A model generated the notes under the pieces. The model searched no databases and was not told where the DNA came from. It worked only from the letters and a program-made list of their open reading frames with translations. A program made the translations under genes and the position numbers. Shown piece after piece: positions 51,999 through 62,063 of a stretch of 64,000 nucleotides of DNA. Origin of the DNA: Prevotella sp. oral taxon 376 (GTDB lineage: Bacteria; Bacteroidota; Bacteroidia; Bacteroidales; Bacteroidaceae); contig NZ_PYXG01000001.1 of assembly GCF_003043945.1 (NCBI RefSeq), forward strand, positions 372,001-436,000. The letters run 5' to 3'. Numbering within the stretch: position 1 is the stretch's first letter; the number at the start of each line of letters is the position of its first letter.

Positions 51999-53189
51999 CT
52001 ACTCTTCTTCCGGTATCTCATACCCATAGAACTCAAGCTCTTGGATAGCTGAGCCGTTGCGACGAGAGTTGAAAATCACAATGGCCATGTATCGGACACT
52101 GAAATATCCACCCAATGCGCGATTCCAGTTGGAGGTTCCGTTCCAGAAGATCGTACTTGAATTATACAATGCGTGGGTGAATGTTGGATCTGTGGTGGTG
52201 CGGTCAGAAGCGAATGTAGCACTCATATTGAACGGCTTGTTACTCAAGTATGCCGAGACATTGTTTAGCGTTCGCAGGACCAAACTATTGTCCCTGTTCT
52301 GCCAAAGTCTGAAGCGATTGACCATGTATTCCTTCTGCAGGTCAATTTGTACTATCTTAGGATAGACATTATTCCTACCCCACCATCCATTGCCGGTATG
52401 GTTACCAGTACCAATCACTCCATCGAAGATTTTGTTCGGGTCGGTAGCATTGGTAGTATTGGTGGTAACAGTCCATTCGCTTTTCGGTGAGATGAAGCCT
52501 GCAATAGGCAAAGCGGCCGTACGCCATTCGTTCCAAACTGTATCGATGCCATTGCTCGGGCAATATGACGAATGGAACTGGAAGCGGGTTCCAACGGCTG
52601 CGTTAGGCAAGATGATGCTCGCTGTGGAAAGGCCTTGCTTCTCTGGAAGGACGACTGTATCGCCTTCGGTATTGACATAACGATACTCCGTCTCTATCAT
52701 TTCATCGGTTCCAAAGCCGGTATTTACCACTGCATCAGTACCATTCATCTCCGCTCCATTAATCTGACGCTCGGCATGAGTGGCAAGCCAAATGCCTGCA
52801 TAGGGCGATACGATTTCCTCTGATGGAACAGAGATGTTGCCTTCTTTGTCATAGTTTACAACCTCAAATCCATAAGATTGCTCTCTCAAATTGGGAACAT
52901 AGACTTTAATACTGTCTTGCCCCACATATAAAGAATAATCTATGTTTATGCTGTCAGTGCGACTGCTCCAATAAAGTGTGCCATGTGTTACAGCCGGATC
53001 TTTGGGATAAGCCCACTTTATCAAAGCCCGATTATAGCCAGAGTTTGATGTCAGCCCTGTGGCCCTCTCCGGATATACATAACCTCCGGGCTTCACCCAT
53101 TCTTGGTAGATGTCCTTCTGGTCCTTGCATGATCCTAAAATCAATACAAACACAAACACAGAAACAAATATATATATAATCCTTTTCAT
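51999..53189 (-). CDS. Surface lipoprotein with DUF4998 and discoidin-like domains
   Basis: The protein has 396 residues and a lipoprotein signal (LILGSC, Cys at about 20). The N-terminal half fits DUF4998 (YPERATGLTSNSGYNRALI, then fibronectin-like strands). The C-terminal half (about 245-396) is F5/8 type C-like: FDGVIGTGNHTGNGWWGRN, IVQIDLQKEYMVNRFRLWQN and ending ELEFYGYEI. It is the last gene of the operon and probably binds glycan at the cell surface. Confidence 0.75.
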   Translation of the reverse strand: MKRIIYIFVSVFVFVLILGSCKDQKDIYQEWVKPGGYVYPERATGLTSNSGYNRALIKWAYPKDPAVTHGTLYWSSRTDSINIDYSLYVGQDSIKVYVPNLREQSYGFEVVNYDKEGNISVPSEEIVSPYAGIWLATHAERQINGAEMNGTDAVVNTGFGTDEMIETEYRYVNTEGDTVVLPEKQGLSTASIILPNAAVGTRFQFHSSYCPSNGIDTVWNEWRTAALPIAGFISPKSEWTVTTNTTNATDPNKIFDGVIGTGNHTGNGWWGRNNVYPKIVQIDLQKEYMVNRFRLWQNRDNSLVLRTLNNVSAYLSNKPFNMSATFASDRTTTDPTFTHALYNSSTIFWNGTSNWNRALGGYFSVRYMAIVIFNSRRNGSAIQELEFYGYEIPEEE

Positions 53190-53210
53190 ATCAGTTATTC
53201 ATTAAGACAT

Positions 53211-54539
53211 TTAATTAATGATGCTTCCATAAGGAGTAAGCTCTCCAAGCTGATAGGTGCTGGTAGTTACATTTGTACCATATGTGCCGAAAGTGTCAGT
53301 GAACACAACACGCAGATAGCGAATGGCGTCAAAGGCGTGAGGATTTACCGTATTGTCGAATTCACACTCTGCCTCATTCACATAATATTCCCTGTCATCA
53401 GTGGTAATAGTGCCCACCGCACCATTAGGTAGATAGCCTGAAGGCTTTTTATACTCGAATTGTCCGAGCAAAACCCAGCCTTCCTCGAAGTTACCAGGGT
53501 AAGTGCCTGTAAGACTAGATACCGGCGTATTGGGTATACCTTCGCCTATCCAGCCCCAGAAGTCAAGACATCTTACATTGGCACCACTCCATGGCAGATA
53601 ATCTCCACGTGGTGTTACGCCTATACGGCTAAGTTGTACCGTCTGACCCAAATCGATTGTAATCCATGCAGGACGCGGCGAACCTGAAGCCGCATCAAAT
53701 AACGCAGAATTGTTTACGCCGTATGAGCCGTCTTTAGGACGATAGTTCTTGCAGTCCCAAAGGTTTGAAATACGGTATGTACTCGACGATGCATGGGTAT
53801 TATCTATTTTTGCAAAGTCCTCCGGATAGTTGAACTTATTCTTGTCCAATATATCTTCGGCCATTGGTGTGAGCATGGTATCTACAGGTTCGCTAAGGTT
53901 GCCCCAGTGATCGCGAAGCACGGTACGGAACAATGTCTTTCCTGCTGGCATGCCGCGACGGGTAAGATAGATTTCCTTCGCAGCCGTAAACAGTGTGGTA
54001 ACCTCCACCCAATGACGATCATTAGGAGCCACATTGATGTCGGTAGTGTTGCGGTCGGCATAGAGAATGATACCCATGTCGGCGCGGTCAACATTATTCT
54101 CAACATGAATCTTAACGCCACCGAATGTCTCTTTGAGACTTATTTTCACAGTCTTTATTGCAGGAGTGAGAGGGGTGAACTTTACAACAACCGGATCAGA
54201 AGTAGCCTCGTTGGTATTGAAGGCGTAAACCTTGACCTCATGTTCTTTGTCATCGGCATAACCTTCCACCAACAATGTGTCAATATAACGCGATACTCGC
54301 TGGTTGACAATCGTACCATTACGCTCGAAAACAGCTTCCACGCCTTTGAGATTCGCATCGTTTGGAATCTTGATGGTAAGTACCGCTCCACCAGGAATAG
54401 GTTTTACATTGGTTACCTTAACAGGCTGTGGAGCAGGGATGCTGTTGTCTATTTGATCCACACGATCGCCATCACCGCAACTTATCAAGCCAACGACCAT
54501 GAGCGCAAAGCAACCGAATGCTAATATTAATTTCTTCAT
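53211..54539 (-). CDS. Surface lipoprotein DUF4959/DUF5126/DUF5000
   Basis: The start is ATG 54539 (MKKLILAFGCFALMVVGLIS then Cys21), giving 442 residues. The order is a DUF4959 fibronectin-like domain (about 40-125), a DUF5126 domain (about 130-230) and a C-terminal DUF5000 discoidin-like domain (about 290-440, with PAWITIDLGQTVQLSRIGV and DAIRYLRVVF). Such proteins follow SusD in many glycan-utilisation loci and probably assist glycan capture. Confidence 0.8.
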   Translation of the reverse strand: MKKLILAFGCFALMVVGLISCGDGDRVDQIDNSIPAPQPVKVTNVKPIPGGAVLTIKIPNDANLKGVEAVFERNGTIVNQRVSRYIDTLLVEGYADDKEHEVKVYAFNTNEATSDPVVVKFTPLTPAIKTVKISLKETFGGVKIHVENNVDRADMGIILYADRNTTDINVAPNDRHWVEVTTLFTAAKEIYLTRRGMPAGKTLFRTVLRDHWGNLSEPVDTMLTPMAEDILDKNKFNYPEDFAKIDNTHASSSTYRISNLWDCKNYRPKDGSYGVNNSALFDAASGSPRPAWITIDLGQTVQLSRIGVTPRGDYLPWSGANVRCLDFWGWIGEGIPNTPVSSLTGTYPGNFEEGWVLLGQFEYKKPSGYLPNGAVGTITTDDREYYVNEAECEFDNTVNPHAFDAIRYLRVVFTDTFGTYGTNVTTSTYQLGELTPYGSIIN

Positions 54540-54582
54540 TTTATATATACTAAATATGTTTTTTGTCAATAACATAACCCAT

Positions 54583-56559
54583 TTACCAGCCTAAGTTCTG
54601 CACAAGATTGGGGTTGTGCTCCAAGTTGGTAATCGCAATAGGCCAGAAGTAGTCTTTCAGAGTGAAGTCGGTTTCATAGAGGAGGGTTCTCCTATAATAG
54701 TCTTCCTCCGTAGAAGCCGTTACATTAAAGCCGTAAGCGTTCTTAGAATACTCCCTTGGAGCTTCCTTCCAACGACGCAAATCCCAGAAACGTTTGCTTT
54801 CAAAGCAAAGCTCTATCATGCGCTCCTGATGTATTATCTGGCGCATACCAGCCTGTGTATTGTAGAACCCAGGATTGGTACTGTATTTGTCCCAAGCCTC
54901 CTTAACACCAGGAATGTGAGCCCTTATGCGCACAGAGTCGATATAAGCGAATAGCTCGTTGCTGTGAGCGCCATTAGGGCCTTCAGCCTCGTTGATACAC
55001 TCCGAATAGAGTAGATACAAGTCGGCAAGGCGCATCTCCGGCCAAGGATAGTAATAAGTCGACATCTGTGAGTTGTTTCCAGCCAAGCGGTTCTGATACG
55101 GATAAGTCTTCTTCGGCATATAGCCAGTTACCGGCCCAGTCTCTGTAGTGTTACCTGAGCGACCTTGGCTCTGGCCAAGCTTACTTTCAACATCATATAC
55201 ATCGTCAGATTTCAAGTCGTTATACCTCTGCAAACCACCAAGCCATTTGCCACCATCAAAACCAAGGAAAGCATAGAAGCGCGGCTCACGATCAGTATTG
55301 AGCTTAATGGTCTTGTAGTTGGGCTGTAGCCTCCATTTGTCCGTCGAGTCCGTAGTGAATATTCTCAATTCATTTTGTCCTTGACGTGAAGCGTCATAAC
55401 GAATTGGAATACCATTCTTTGTGTAGAATTCCTCAGCCACCTTCAATGGCACGCCAATTAAGTTGTAACAACTCAAAGAAGCAACATATGTAGCGCGTAT
55501 TTCATCTGTAGCTGAGAACTGAATATTAGGCGGAGATATTTGCTGCCAATTCAAGTTGCCCGCAGAATGCTGTGTATTGCCCCAAATAATCTCAGAGTTC
55601 CAGCGCGTGCACATCATTCCGCGAAGAGCAAGGTCGAGCTTCAAGGTGTCGTTCATACGGAAGGTTATGTCATTACCTTTATATAAAGTAATGTTGGCCT
55701 TTTCGCAAACCTCTATGGCATGCTTGCATGCATTCATAGCCTCCTGCCAACGCTGCTGCTTCTCCTCATCAGTTTTTGCAGGAAAAAGCCTTACGCCACG
55801 CTTGTCAACCAGCATTGCCTCATCATCATTGCCATTGAAAAGCGGCGAAGCGGCGAATGTTGCCACGCGGGCTTTGAACGCTGCGCATATAGGTTGGGTG
55901 ATACGTCCGTATTCAGTAATATCCACTGACAGCGGCAGGTTAGGCTCCACCTCATCAAGCAGTTTCATCACATAGTTGAAGCAAGAGTCAATCGGGTCGC
56001 GATAGACACGGACATCCTCTATGTTGGCATCCATCGGAAGCGACTTCTTCACTACTGGTATCGGCCCCCACTTACGTATAAGCTCAAAGTGGAAGAGAGC
56101 CTTGAGGAACTTCGCCTCAGCACGCCACTGGTTCTTCTCTGTCTCATCCATATCTGGCACATTACCTATCTTTTCAAGGAATATGTCGCAGTCGCGGATG
56201 CCAATATACATCGAGTTCCAATTGTCGGCATATATCCTGCTCGAGTTCATATATCCACGCGCGATGTATGTCATTGCGTTCGACACACGCCCAGAGCTGG
56301 CGGTTACCTTTCTTCCCCACAGGTCGCACAACTCATCACTACCAAGTAAAGCGGGGTCATACGCAGGATGTCCAGTGCCTGGCATGCTTGAATATAGTGT
56401 TCCAAGGAATCGTATTGCTGTGGAGCGAAGGTTGAACGCATTATCAATGGTGGGATTACCATCATCCGGCACCACATCAAGATAACCATTGCAGGCTGTG
56501 AGTGAGGTCATGGCAGCCAACAATGCAACAGCTATTGTTTTAAGATTTCTGATTTTCAT
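54583..56559 (-). CDS. SusD/RagB-like nutrient-binding lipoprotein
   Basis: The protein has 658 residues and a lipoprotein signal (AAMTSLTAC, Cys at about 23). The SusD helical fold shows in RDCDIFLEKIGNVPDMD, WRAEAKFLKALFHFELIRKW and EMRLADLYLLYSECINEAEG, with RMIELCFESKRFWDLRRWKE near the end. It forms the lid over the SusC partner. It follows susC by 15 bp. Substrate is unknown. Confidence 0.93.
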   Translation of the reverse strand: MKIRNLKTIAVALLAAMTSLTACNGYLDVVPDDGNPTIDNAFNLRSTAIRFLGTLYSSMPGTGHPAYDPALLGSDELCDLWGRKVTASSGRVSNAMTYIARGYMNSSRIYADNWNSMYIGIRDCDIFLEKIGNVPDMDETEKNQWRAEAKFLKALFHFELIRKWGPIPVVKKSLPMDANIEDVRVYRDPIDSCFNYVMKLLDEVEPNLPLSVDITEYGRITQPICAAFKARVATFAASPLFNGNDDEAMLVDKRGVRLFPAKTDEEKQQRWQEAMNACKHAIEVCEKANITLYKGNDITFRMNDTLKLDLALRGMMCTRWNSEIIWGNTQHSAGNLNWQQISPPNIQFSATDEIRATYVASLSCYNLIGVPLKVAEEFYTKNGIPIRYDASRQGQNELRIFTTDSTDKWRLQPNYKTIKLNTDREPRFYAFLGFDGGKWLGGLQRYNDLKSDDVYDVESKLGQSQGRSGNTTETGPVTGYMPKKTYPYQNRLAGNNSQMSTYYYPWPEMRLADLYLLYSECINEAEGPNGAHSNELFAYIDSVRIRAHIPGVKEAWDKYSTNPGFYNTQAGMRQIIHQERMIELCFESKRFWDLRRWKEAPREYSKNAYGFNVTASTEEDYYRRTLLYETDFTLKDYFWPIAITNLEHNPNLVQNLGW

Positions 56560-56574
56560 ATTATCACTCCTAAT

Positions 56575-59500
56575 TTATTTGAATGTTATGTTAACACCTA
56601 TATTTATAACACGCTGCAGTGGATAGTTGAGGGCAGAGCGTCCTTGCTCGGGATCCCACATCTTGAAATTGCTCCAGCATATCAGGTTGGTGCCGCTAAG
56701 ATATAAGCGGAGATTCTCCATGTGCAGCTTCGATGTCAACTTCCTCGGCAGAGAGTAACCCAGCTCGGCACTCTTAAGACGGATGAATGAGCCGTCACGC
56801 ATCCACCATGTGCTGGGCTGCGTGTTGTTATAGTTCACGGTGTAACTCAAGCGTGGCCAGAAAGCATACATGTCGCGGTTGTCCTCCGACCAGTAGCTGT
56901 CGGCAATTGCCTTGATGACTTGCGTGCTGGCATAGAACGGATACAGGCCTCCCTTAGTATCAGAATTCTTACTGCTGTACGGCGAAGCGTTGATGAAGAA
57001 CGACTCATTTCCGATACCCTCAAAGAACACAGACGCGTCGAAGCCCTTATAACCTACAGAGAAACCAAATCCATAGTTTATCTCAGGGGTGGTCGGATTG
57101 CCGATGGGCACCATGTCCGCACTATTGATAACTCCGTCGCCATTGACATCGGTGTATTTGATATCACCACCGCCGTATGGCGAACCAAAGGCTGCCTGTG
57201 ATGGAGAGTTGGCCGCTTCCTTATCGTCAATAAAGAGGCGCTCTGCTATGTATCCCCATGTCTGTGCCAGCGAGCGCCCAGCGTGCTGACGGTAAGACTC
57301 TGCATAGGTGGGTTCCTCATACACCTTGTATGTTCCATGGGCGTATGTAAAGTTAGCTCGAGCCGATGTCCACAAGTTCTTGTTCCAGTTCTTGCGGAAC
57401 TCCATCTGTATGTCCCAACCGCTGGCTTGCGTCTTGCCAATGTTGGCTCCTATTGAGGATTGCAGTCCCATGGTCGATGGAATGTCGGCACGGGTCATAT
57501 AGATGTTGTCGCGATGCTCAGTGTAGTACTCCACCGTAAGGTCAAGAGCGTTGAATAAGTTAAGTTCTACGCCGAAGTTGGCCTTCTTTGCGGTCTCCCA
57601 TGATATCGCGGGGTTGGGATAACGGTACACCGCTATACCGTTTTCCGATACTCCATTCATGATAGGACTCGATCCTGTCTCTCCAAAATGAGAAGCATAA
57701 GCGTTACTGTTCATGTTTATATTTGACAGATAGAAGAATCGATCTTCCTCATTTCCAATCTTGTCATTACCAACGAGTCCATAAGAAACGCGGAACTTCA
57801 GTTTATTGACATACTTGCGCAGAGGCTCAAAGAATTTCTCCTCACTCAGCATCCATCCTGCCGCAACTGATGGGAAGAAGCCCCAGCGGTGTCCCTTTGC
57901 GAAGCGCTCAGAGCCGTTATAACCGAAGTTGAACTCCGTGAAGTAACGATCATCGTATGCATAAGTGAAACGGCCTGACAGCATGACATTGCGTGCCGGC
58001 ATCGACTTAAGCAGGCTTCCGGCATTGCCCGCACGCTTCTCTCTCACAGTAAAAACACCCAGCGCACTCAAAGTGTTCCTTCCAAAGGTGTTGTTCCACC
58101 ACAATCGGCTCTCCGAATACATGGTGCTCCTCACATCTTTCTTGCCTTCTGAGTAAGTTAGATAGTCTGTTCCGTCCTCTTTGATACGTTTGATGTGATA
58201 TTCACCAGTATACGAGTCATACGAGTTGAGTGCGTACAAATAAGGCCGATAGGCACGGCTTACATCCCAATAAGAATACCTTGTCAGGTTGAAGAGTGTG
58301 GAGAACTTCAGCCCTTTGGTGATGAAGCTCAAGTCTTGGTTAAACTCCACGGCCGCAATCATCTGCGAGCGGTGGTAGTCCTTGTAGCCACGCACCATTT
58401 CCGAGTACGGGTTGATGTAAGAGCCGTCTTGATAGTTACCGAACATGATGTGCTTAATGCCTTTATGCTCTTTGTCCATGGGATAATAAGCCGGGAACAA
58501 GACGGGGTCAGAGTGCATCACATTGACATACATGTCAGTACCACTAGTCAGCGGGCCGGTATAGTCGTCGAAGTTTCCCGACAAGCGAATAGCAAGCTTT
58601 GTGGTCTTTGTTACATTGATGTCGACATTCGAACGCAGGGTGTAACGCTTCAAGTCAATGTTGCTGTTGAAGCTGTTGCGATGATCCACCTTCAAAATAC
58701 CGTTGTCTTGGGTGAACGCTGCCGACACATAATAAGTGGCAATCTTACCGCCGCCCCTTACACTGAAGTCGGCACGAGTGCTCGTCGAATGATTCTTAAA
58801 AAGCATGTCGTACCAATCGTTTGCCGGATATATTATGCGGTTTGCGTTTGGTTTGCCGGTCTGCTCAATCTTATCGCGCGAGAACATCAGCTCTCCCAGC
58901 GGGTCTCGAGTTGATATTGCCTCGTTGTACATCTTCATATAAGTAATGGGGTCGGCCAACTTCACATCCTTTACTGAGCCCGTCATAGATGCCTCAACGC
59001 GCGCAAAGAATGTGGCTGGACCTTCCTGACCGCGCTTTGTCTGAACAAGGATGACACCGTTGGCACCGCGTGCACCATAAAGGGCGGCAGCCGACGCATC
59101 CTTCAGAATCGAGAAGCTCTCTATATCGTCTTGACGAACGCGGGCAAGGTCATCCTTTGTGAGCTCTATGCCATCAATAAGAATCAGAGGGTCGTTACCG
59201 CCTTGTCCGAAGGTAGTGATGCCTCGGATGAAGAAGTCGGCGTTGTCTTCGCCAGGCTCACCGGTACGCTGGAAGCCGATAAGTCCTGCCACATTTCCTG
59301 CCAAAGACGATGTGAAGTTGCTCGAAGGCACACGAAGGTCGTTGACATTCACCGTCGTAATGGAACTCACCACACTCTCCTTCTTCTGCTTACCGAAAGC
59401 GACAACGGTAACACTTTCAAGTTCATTACCTTGATCGGTCAAGGCAACATCAATCTTTGTCCGTCCGCCAACGGCAATAGTTTGAGTCTGCTTACCGATA

Positions 59501-59739
59501 AAACTATAGACAAGTTTATCTGCTGCCCTTACCTTGATCTCATACGAACCGTCCAAGTCCGAGATGACTCCTTTTGTGCTTTTCTCGACAACGATACTAA
59601 CACCTGGCAAAGGATCTCCCGTTTCTTTCTCGATTACCTTACCTTTAACCGTAATCTCTTGCCCGGATGCAACCATCGGGAAAAAGAATAGGATTAGCAG
59701 CAACGATAACGCTAAACTACATTTCTTGTTCATTTTCAT
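56575..59739 (-). CDS. SusC/RagA-like TonB-dependent outer-membrane transporter
   Basis: The protein has 1054 residues and a signal peptide (about 1-26, ending VASGQ). A carboxypeptidase-like domain (about 29-105), a plug with NDLRVPSSNFTSSLAGNVAG and RGITTFGQGGNDPLILIDG, and a long beta-barrel ending in INIGVNITFK follow. It imports oligosaccharides or peptides powered by TonB. No adjacent sigma/anti-sigma pair or hybrid sensor is in the window. Confidence 0.95.
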   Translation of the reverse strand: MKMNKKCSLALSLLLILFFFPMVASGQEITVKGKVIEKETGDPLPGVSIVVEKSTKGVISDLDGSYEIKVRAADKLVYSFIGKQTQTIAVGGRTKIDVALTDQGNELESVTVVAFGKQKKESVVSSITTVNVNDLRVPSSNFTSSLAGNVAGLIGFQRTGEPGEDNADFFIRGITTFGQGGNDPLILIDGIELTKDDLARVRQDDIESFSILKDASAAALYGARGANGVILVQTKRGQEGPATFFARVEASMTGSVKDVKLADPITYMKMYNEAISTRDPLGELMFSRDKIEQTGKPNANRIIYPANDWYDMLFKNHSTSTRADFSVRGGGKIATYYVSAAFTQDNGILKVDHRNSFNSNIDLKRYTLRSNVDINVTKTTKLAIRLSGNFDDYTGPLTSGTDMYVNVMHSDPVLFPAYYPMDKEHKGIKHIMFGNYQDGSYINPYSEMVRGYKDYHRSQMIAAVEFNQDLSFITKGLKFSTLFNLTRYSYWDVSRAYRPYLYALNSYDSYTGEYHIKRIKEDGTDYLTYSEGKKDVRSTMYSESRLWWNNTFGRNTLSALGVFTVREKRAGNAGSLLKSMPARNVMLSGRFTYAYDDRYFTEFNFGYNGSERFAKGHRWGFFPSVAAGWMLSEEKFFEPLRKYVNKLKFRVSYGLVGNDKIGNEEDRFFYLSNINMNSNAYASHFGETGSSPIMNGVSENGIAVYRYPNPAISWETAKKANFGVELNLFNALDLTVEYYTEHRDNIYMTRADIPSTMGLQSSIGANIGKTQASGWDIQMEFRKNWNKNLWTSARANFTYAHGTYKVYEEPTYAESYRQHAGRSLAQTWGYIAERLFIDDKEAANSPSQAAFGSPYGGGDIKYTDVNGDGVINSADMVPIGNPTTPEINYGFGFSVGYKGFDASVFFEGIGNESFFINASPYSSKNSDTKGGLYPFYASTQVIKAIADSYWSEDNRDMYAFWPRLSYTVNYNNTQPSTWWMRDGSFIRLKSAELGYSLPRKLTSKLHMENLRLYLSGTNLICWSNFKMWDPEQGRSALNYPLQRVINIGVNITFK

Positions 59740-59820
59740 TATATTATTAAGGATATATTTATCTTCGTTATTTTCCTTTCAGAAAGGATTTCAGCCTTTA
59801 GGTATTAGGAATCTCGACTC

Positions 59821-59851
59821 CAAAAATAAAGAAAATATTAGATAATTCAAA
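59821..59851 (-). promoter_or_regulatory. Promoter of the susC operon
   Basis: The minus strand has TTTG (59851-59848), a 19-bp spacer and TATTTTTG (59828-59821). The leader to the susC start is about 75 nt. Confidence 0.7.
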
Positions 59852-60104
59852 GTATTTTAACAAGAAATATTGTTTATCCGCCACGAAAAGAGAACAAAAA
59901 GTTGTGCAGTATTGCGCAAAAGACATTCAAGGGAAGAGATTGGCGGCGACGCACGGGATTCCGGTTTCTGAAGGAATTGGCAACAAAGATGGCCATTAGC
60001 GCATATCATCAAGAAAATAAAAACCGACCTCTGGCATCAGGAATTGGTAAAAACAAGAACAGAAATTGCTGCCTTTCAACCTCGATGAGGCCGTATTCTA
60101 TCTG
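59852..60104. other. Intergenic region without recognised gene
   Basis: About 250 bp between the susC promoter and the carboxypeptidase gene end. No convincing gene, hairpin or repeat is seen. Confidence 0.4.
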
Positions 60105-61370
60105 CTATGGCATGCAAAGGGCCTCGCACACCCGGTCTTGGAATGCACGGGCGTTCTTGCCGTGCATGACACCCTGATTAATAATAGAGAAGCAAATCTC
60201 GTGCCCGTTGGAGGCCGTCAGGTAGCCCGCAAGGCTGAACACACCGGTTACGCTTCCTGTCTTGGCCTTCACATTGTCTCGAGTGAAAGAGTTATCCATG
60301 CGGTTACGCAGCGTTCCGTCCATGCCCGCCTTCGGCAATGAGGGCAGCAGATGCAGATAGATGTTCTGATTTTGATGGGCATAGCGCAACAGGCGCACCT
60401 CCAGTTCGGCCGACACATAATTATATAAGGAGAGCCCCGACCCGTCGGCTATCTTATAGTCAGAGCCTTTCAGCCCGATCTTGTCGATGAGACGCCGCAC
60501 GAGTTTACGGCCGTCGGCGGCCGTGGCCGGACGCTCGTCCGTGGAGGCGGCTATCTGATAGAACATCGACTCGGCGTAAAGGTTGTCGCTCTCTTTCATC
60601 ATCTTCATCAGTATCTGGTCCATGGTATGAAACCGGGTGCAGATGCAATAGGCGGAATCAGGCTTTGTGCCCACGACACTATAGGCCTGCACGACGATAC
60701 CCGCCTCGCGCAGCTCGCGCTCAAAACGCTCCATGAACCTGTCCTTGCGCCCGTAAGGCAGGGCCGAAAGCTCGGGATTGTCGTCGTCCCAGCACCATCC
60801 CTCGCCCAGCAGACTCGACTCCTTGAAGCTCTTGTCGGCATAAAGACGCCCGCGAATGGTGTCCACCCCCATCTTTCTCAGACTCTCCACGAAGGCATTC
60901 ATGTCGTCGCTGTTGAAGCGGGGGTCCATGTGTCCCACGCAATAGATGTCGCCCGTGAGGGTACCGCCCTCCACCTTTCCCGTATAGCAGAGGTCGGTCT
61001 TGAACTGATAGCTGCCGCCGAGGCGGTCGAGAGCCGCAATGGCCGTAACGATCTTCATCGTCGAGGCCGGACGCATCATCTGCCGTTCATTGTGGCGGTA
61101 GATGGCGGAGTCAGCCGTGAGGTCATACACCATCAGTCCGAGCTGCGAGGTCTTGAACATATCGCTCCCTATCAGCCGGTCGAGCTGCCGCTGCACCGAC
61201 TGCGGCCAAGGCAGGTTCACGCTGTCCTTGCGGAGCGTGTCTATCAGGGCCGCATCTGCCGGGTTGCCGTTGTCTTCGTCCTCAAAGTTCTTTCCATTCA
61301 CCTGCGCCCGTGCCGTCAGCACCACCATTAGCATGAGCCCGCAAATGATTTCTCTCGTATATCTCGTCAT
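60105..61370 (-). CDS. dacB: D-alanyl-D-alanine carboxypeptidase/endopeptidase (PBP4 type)
   Basis: This 421-residue protein has a signal peptide (about 1-22, LTARAQ) and the three active-site motifs: S103-T-M-K106, S261-D-N263 and K370-T-G372. PASTMKIVTAIAALDRLG is typical of class C penicillin-binding proteins. It trims or cuts peptide crosslinks in the periplasm. The start overlaps the stop of the PH-domain gene by 4 bp. Confidence 0.92.
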   Translation of the reverse strand: MTRYTREIICGLMLMVVLTARAQVNGKNFEDEDNGNPADAALIDTLRKDSVNLPWPQSVQRQLDRLIGSDMFKTSQLGLMVYDLTADSAIYRHNERQMMRPASTMKIVTAIAALDRLGGSYQFKTDLCYTGKVEGGTLTGDIYCVGHMDPRFNSDDMNAFVESLRKMGVDTIRGRLYADKSFKESSLLGEGWCWDDDNPELSALPYGRKDRFMERFERELREAGIVVQAYSVVGTKPDSAYCICTRFHTMDQILMKMMKESDNLYAESMFYQIAASTDERPATAADGRKLVRRLIDKIGLKGSDYKIADGSGLSLYNYVSAELEVRLLRYAHQNQNIYLHLLPSLPKAGMDGTLRNRMDNSFTRDNVKAKTGSVTGVFSLAGYLTASNGHEICFSIINQGVMHGKNARAFQDRVCEALCMP

Positions 61371-61750
61371 AACCTCTCCTGTCGTTTCTTGAGTTCACGC
61401 ATGAAAGCGGCTTCTTCCGAGAGTTGCACCGTCGTCAGCCTACCGGCTCCATACTCAATGAGCAGATAACGCGAAAGCCCGAAAACACCCGTCATCGGCG
61501 TGCACCTCACGATGTCGCAGAGGCGTATTTCACGGCGTCGGGCAAACCTGCCTCGGTCGATGAACAGCCATTCGTCGGTGAGCGTATAACTGCTGTGCAG
61601 CACGCGCTCCATCATCAGCACCACGACCACAACCACCATGAGCGCCACAACAGGCATCCGCTGCCAAAACAGCCAGAAAGCCAATACCGCAAGCAAGGCT
61701 ATCGAGCACTTCGCGGGCAGCGTAAACTGATGATGGAAAGTCCTATCCAT
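61367..61750 (-). CDS. Small PH-domain membrane protein
   Basis: The start is ATG 61750 (MDRTFHHQF), giving 127 residues; the frame upstream runs into the promoter box. Two close hydrophobic helices (about 15-50) are followed by a domain (SSYTLTDEWLFIDRGRFARR, then DIVRCTPMTGVFGLSRYLLI) typical of bacterial PH domains. Function is unknown; coupling to dacB (4-bp overlap) suggests an envelope role. Confidence 0.75.
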   Translation of the reverse strand: MDRTFHHQFTLPAKCSIALLAVLAFWLFWQRMPVVALMVVVVVVLMMERVLHSSYTLTDEWLFIDRGRFARRREIRLCDIVRCTPMTGVFGLSRYLLIEYGAGRLTTVQLSEEAAFMRELKKRQERL

Positions 61751-61765
61751 ATTATTATCCGCCTG

Positions 61766-61773
61766 CAAAATTA
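61766..61773 (-). promoter_or_regulatory. -7 box of the PH-domain/dacB operon
   Basis: The minus strand reads TAATTTTG followed by CAGG. The start codon lies 15 bp downstream. Confidence 0.6.
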
Positions 61774-61905
61774 CAAAAAAATGTTCTATTCTGCCCCGTT
61801 AAGACAGATTTTAAGTCTTTTTATATACCTTATTTAATTATTGGAAAGTTGAATCCCCAAGATGCCCGCGGCCGCCCACGAAAAAGCTTAAGGCCGCCTC
61901 CGATC

Positions 61906-61972
61906 TGACGAAATCGGCGAAATCGTGGGACGAAATCGGCGAAATTGTGGGACAAAATCGGCGATTTTGTCC
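61906..61972. repeat. Dispersed 67-bp element, copy 4
   Basis: The most regular array: TGACGAAATCGGCGAAATCG, GACGAAATCGGCGAAATTGT and GACAAAATCGGCGATTTTGT, each 22-23 bp. It lies between the PH-domain promoter and the end of sprA. AGGCCGC precedes it, as at copy 1. Confidence 0.85.
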
Positions 61973-62063
61973 TGAGAAACATATGGGATTGCCGGACAAG
62001 ACCATGCTTTTCATTTTCCAACCCGTAACTTTCAGCCCCGCGGCAGGCCGTTGCCGCCCCGCC

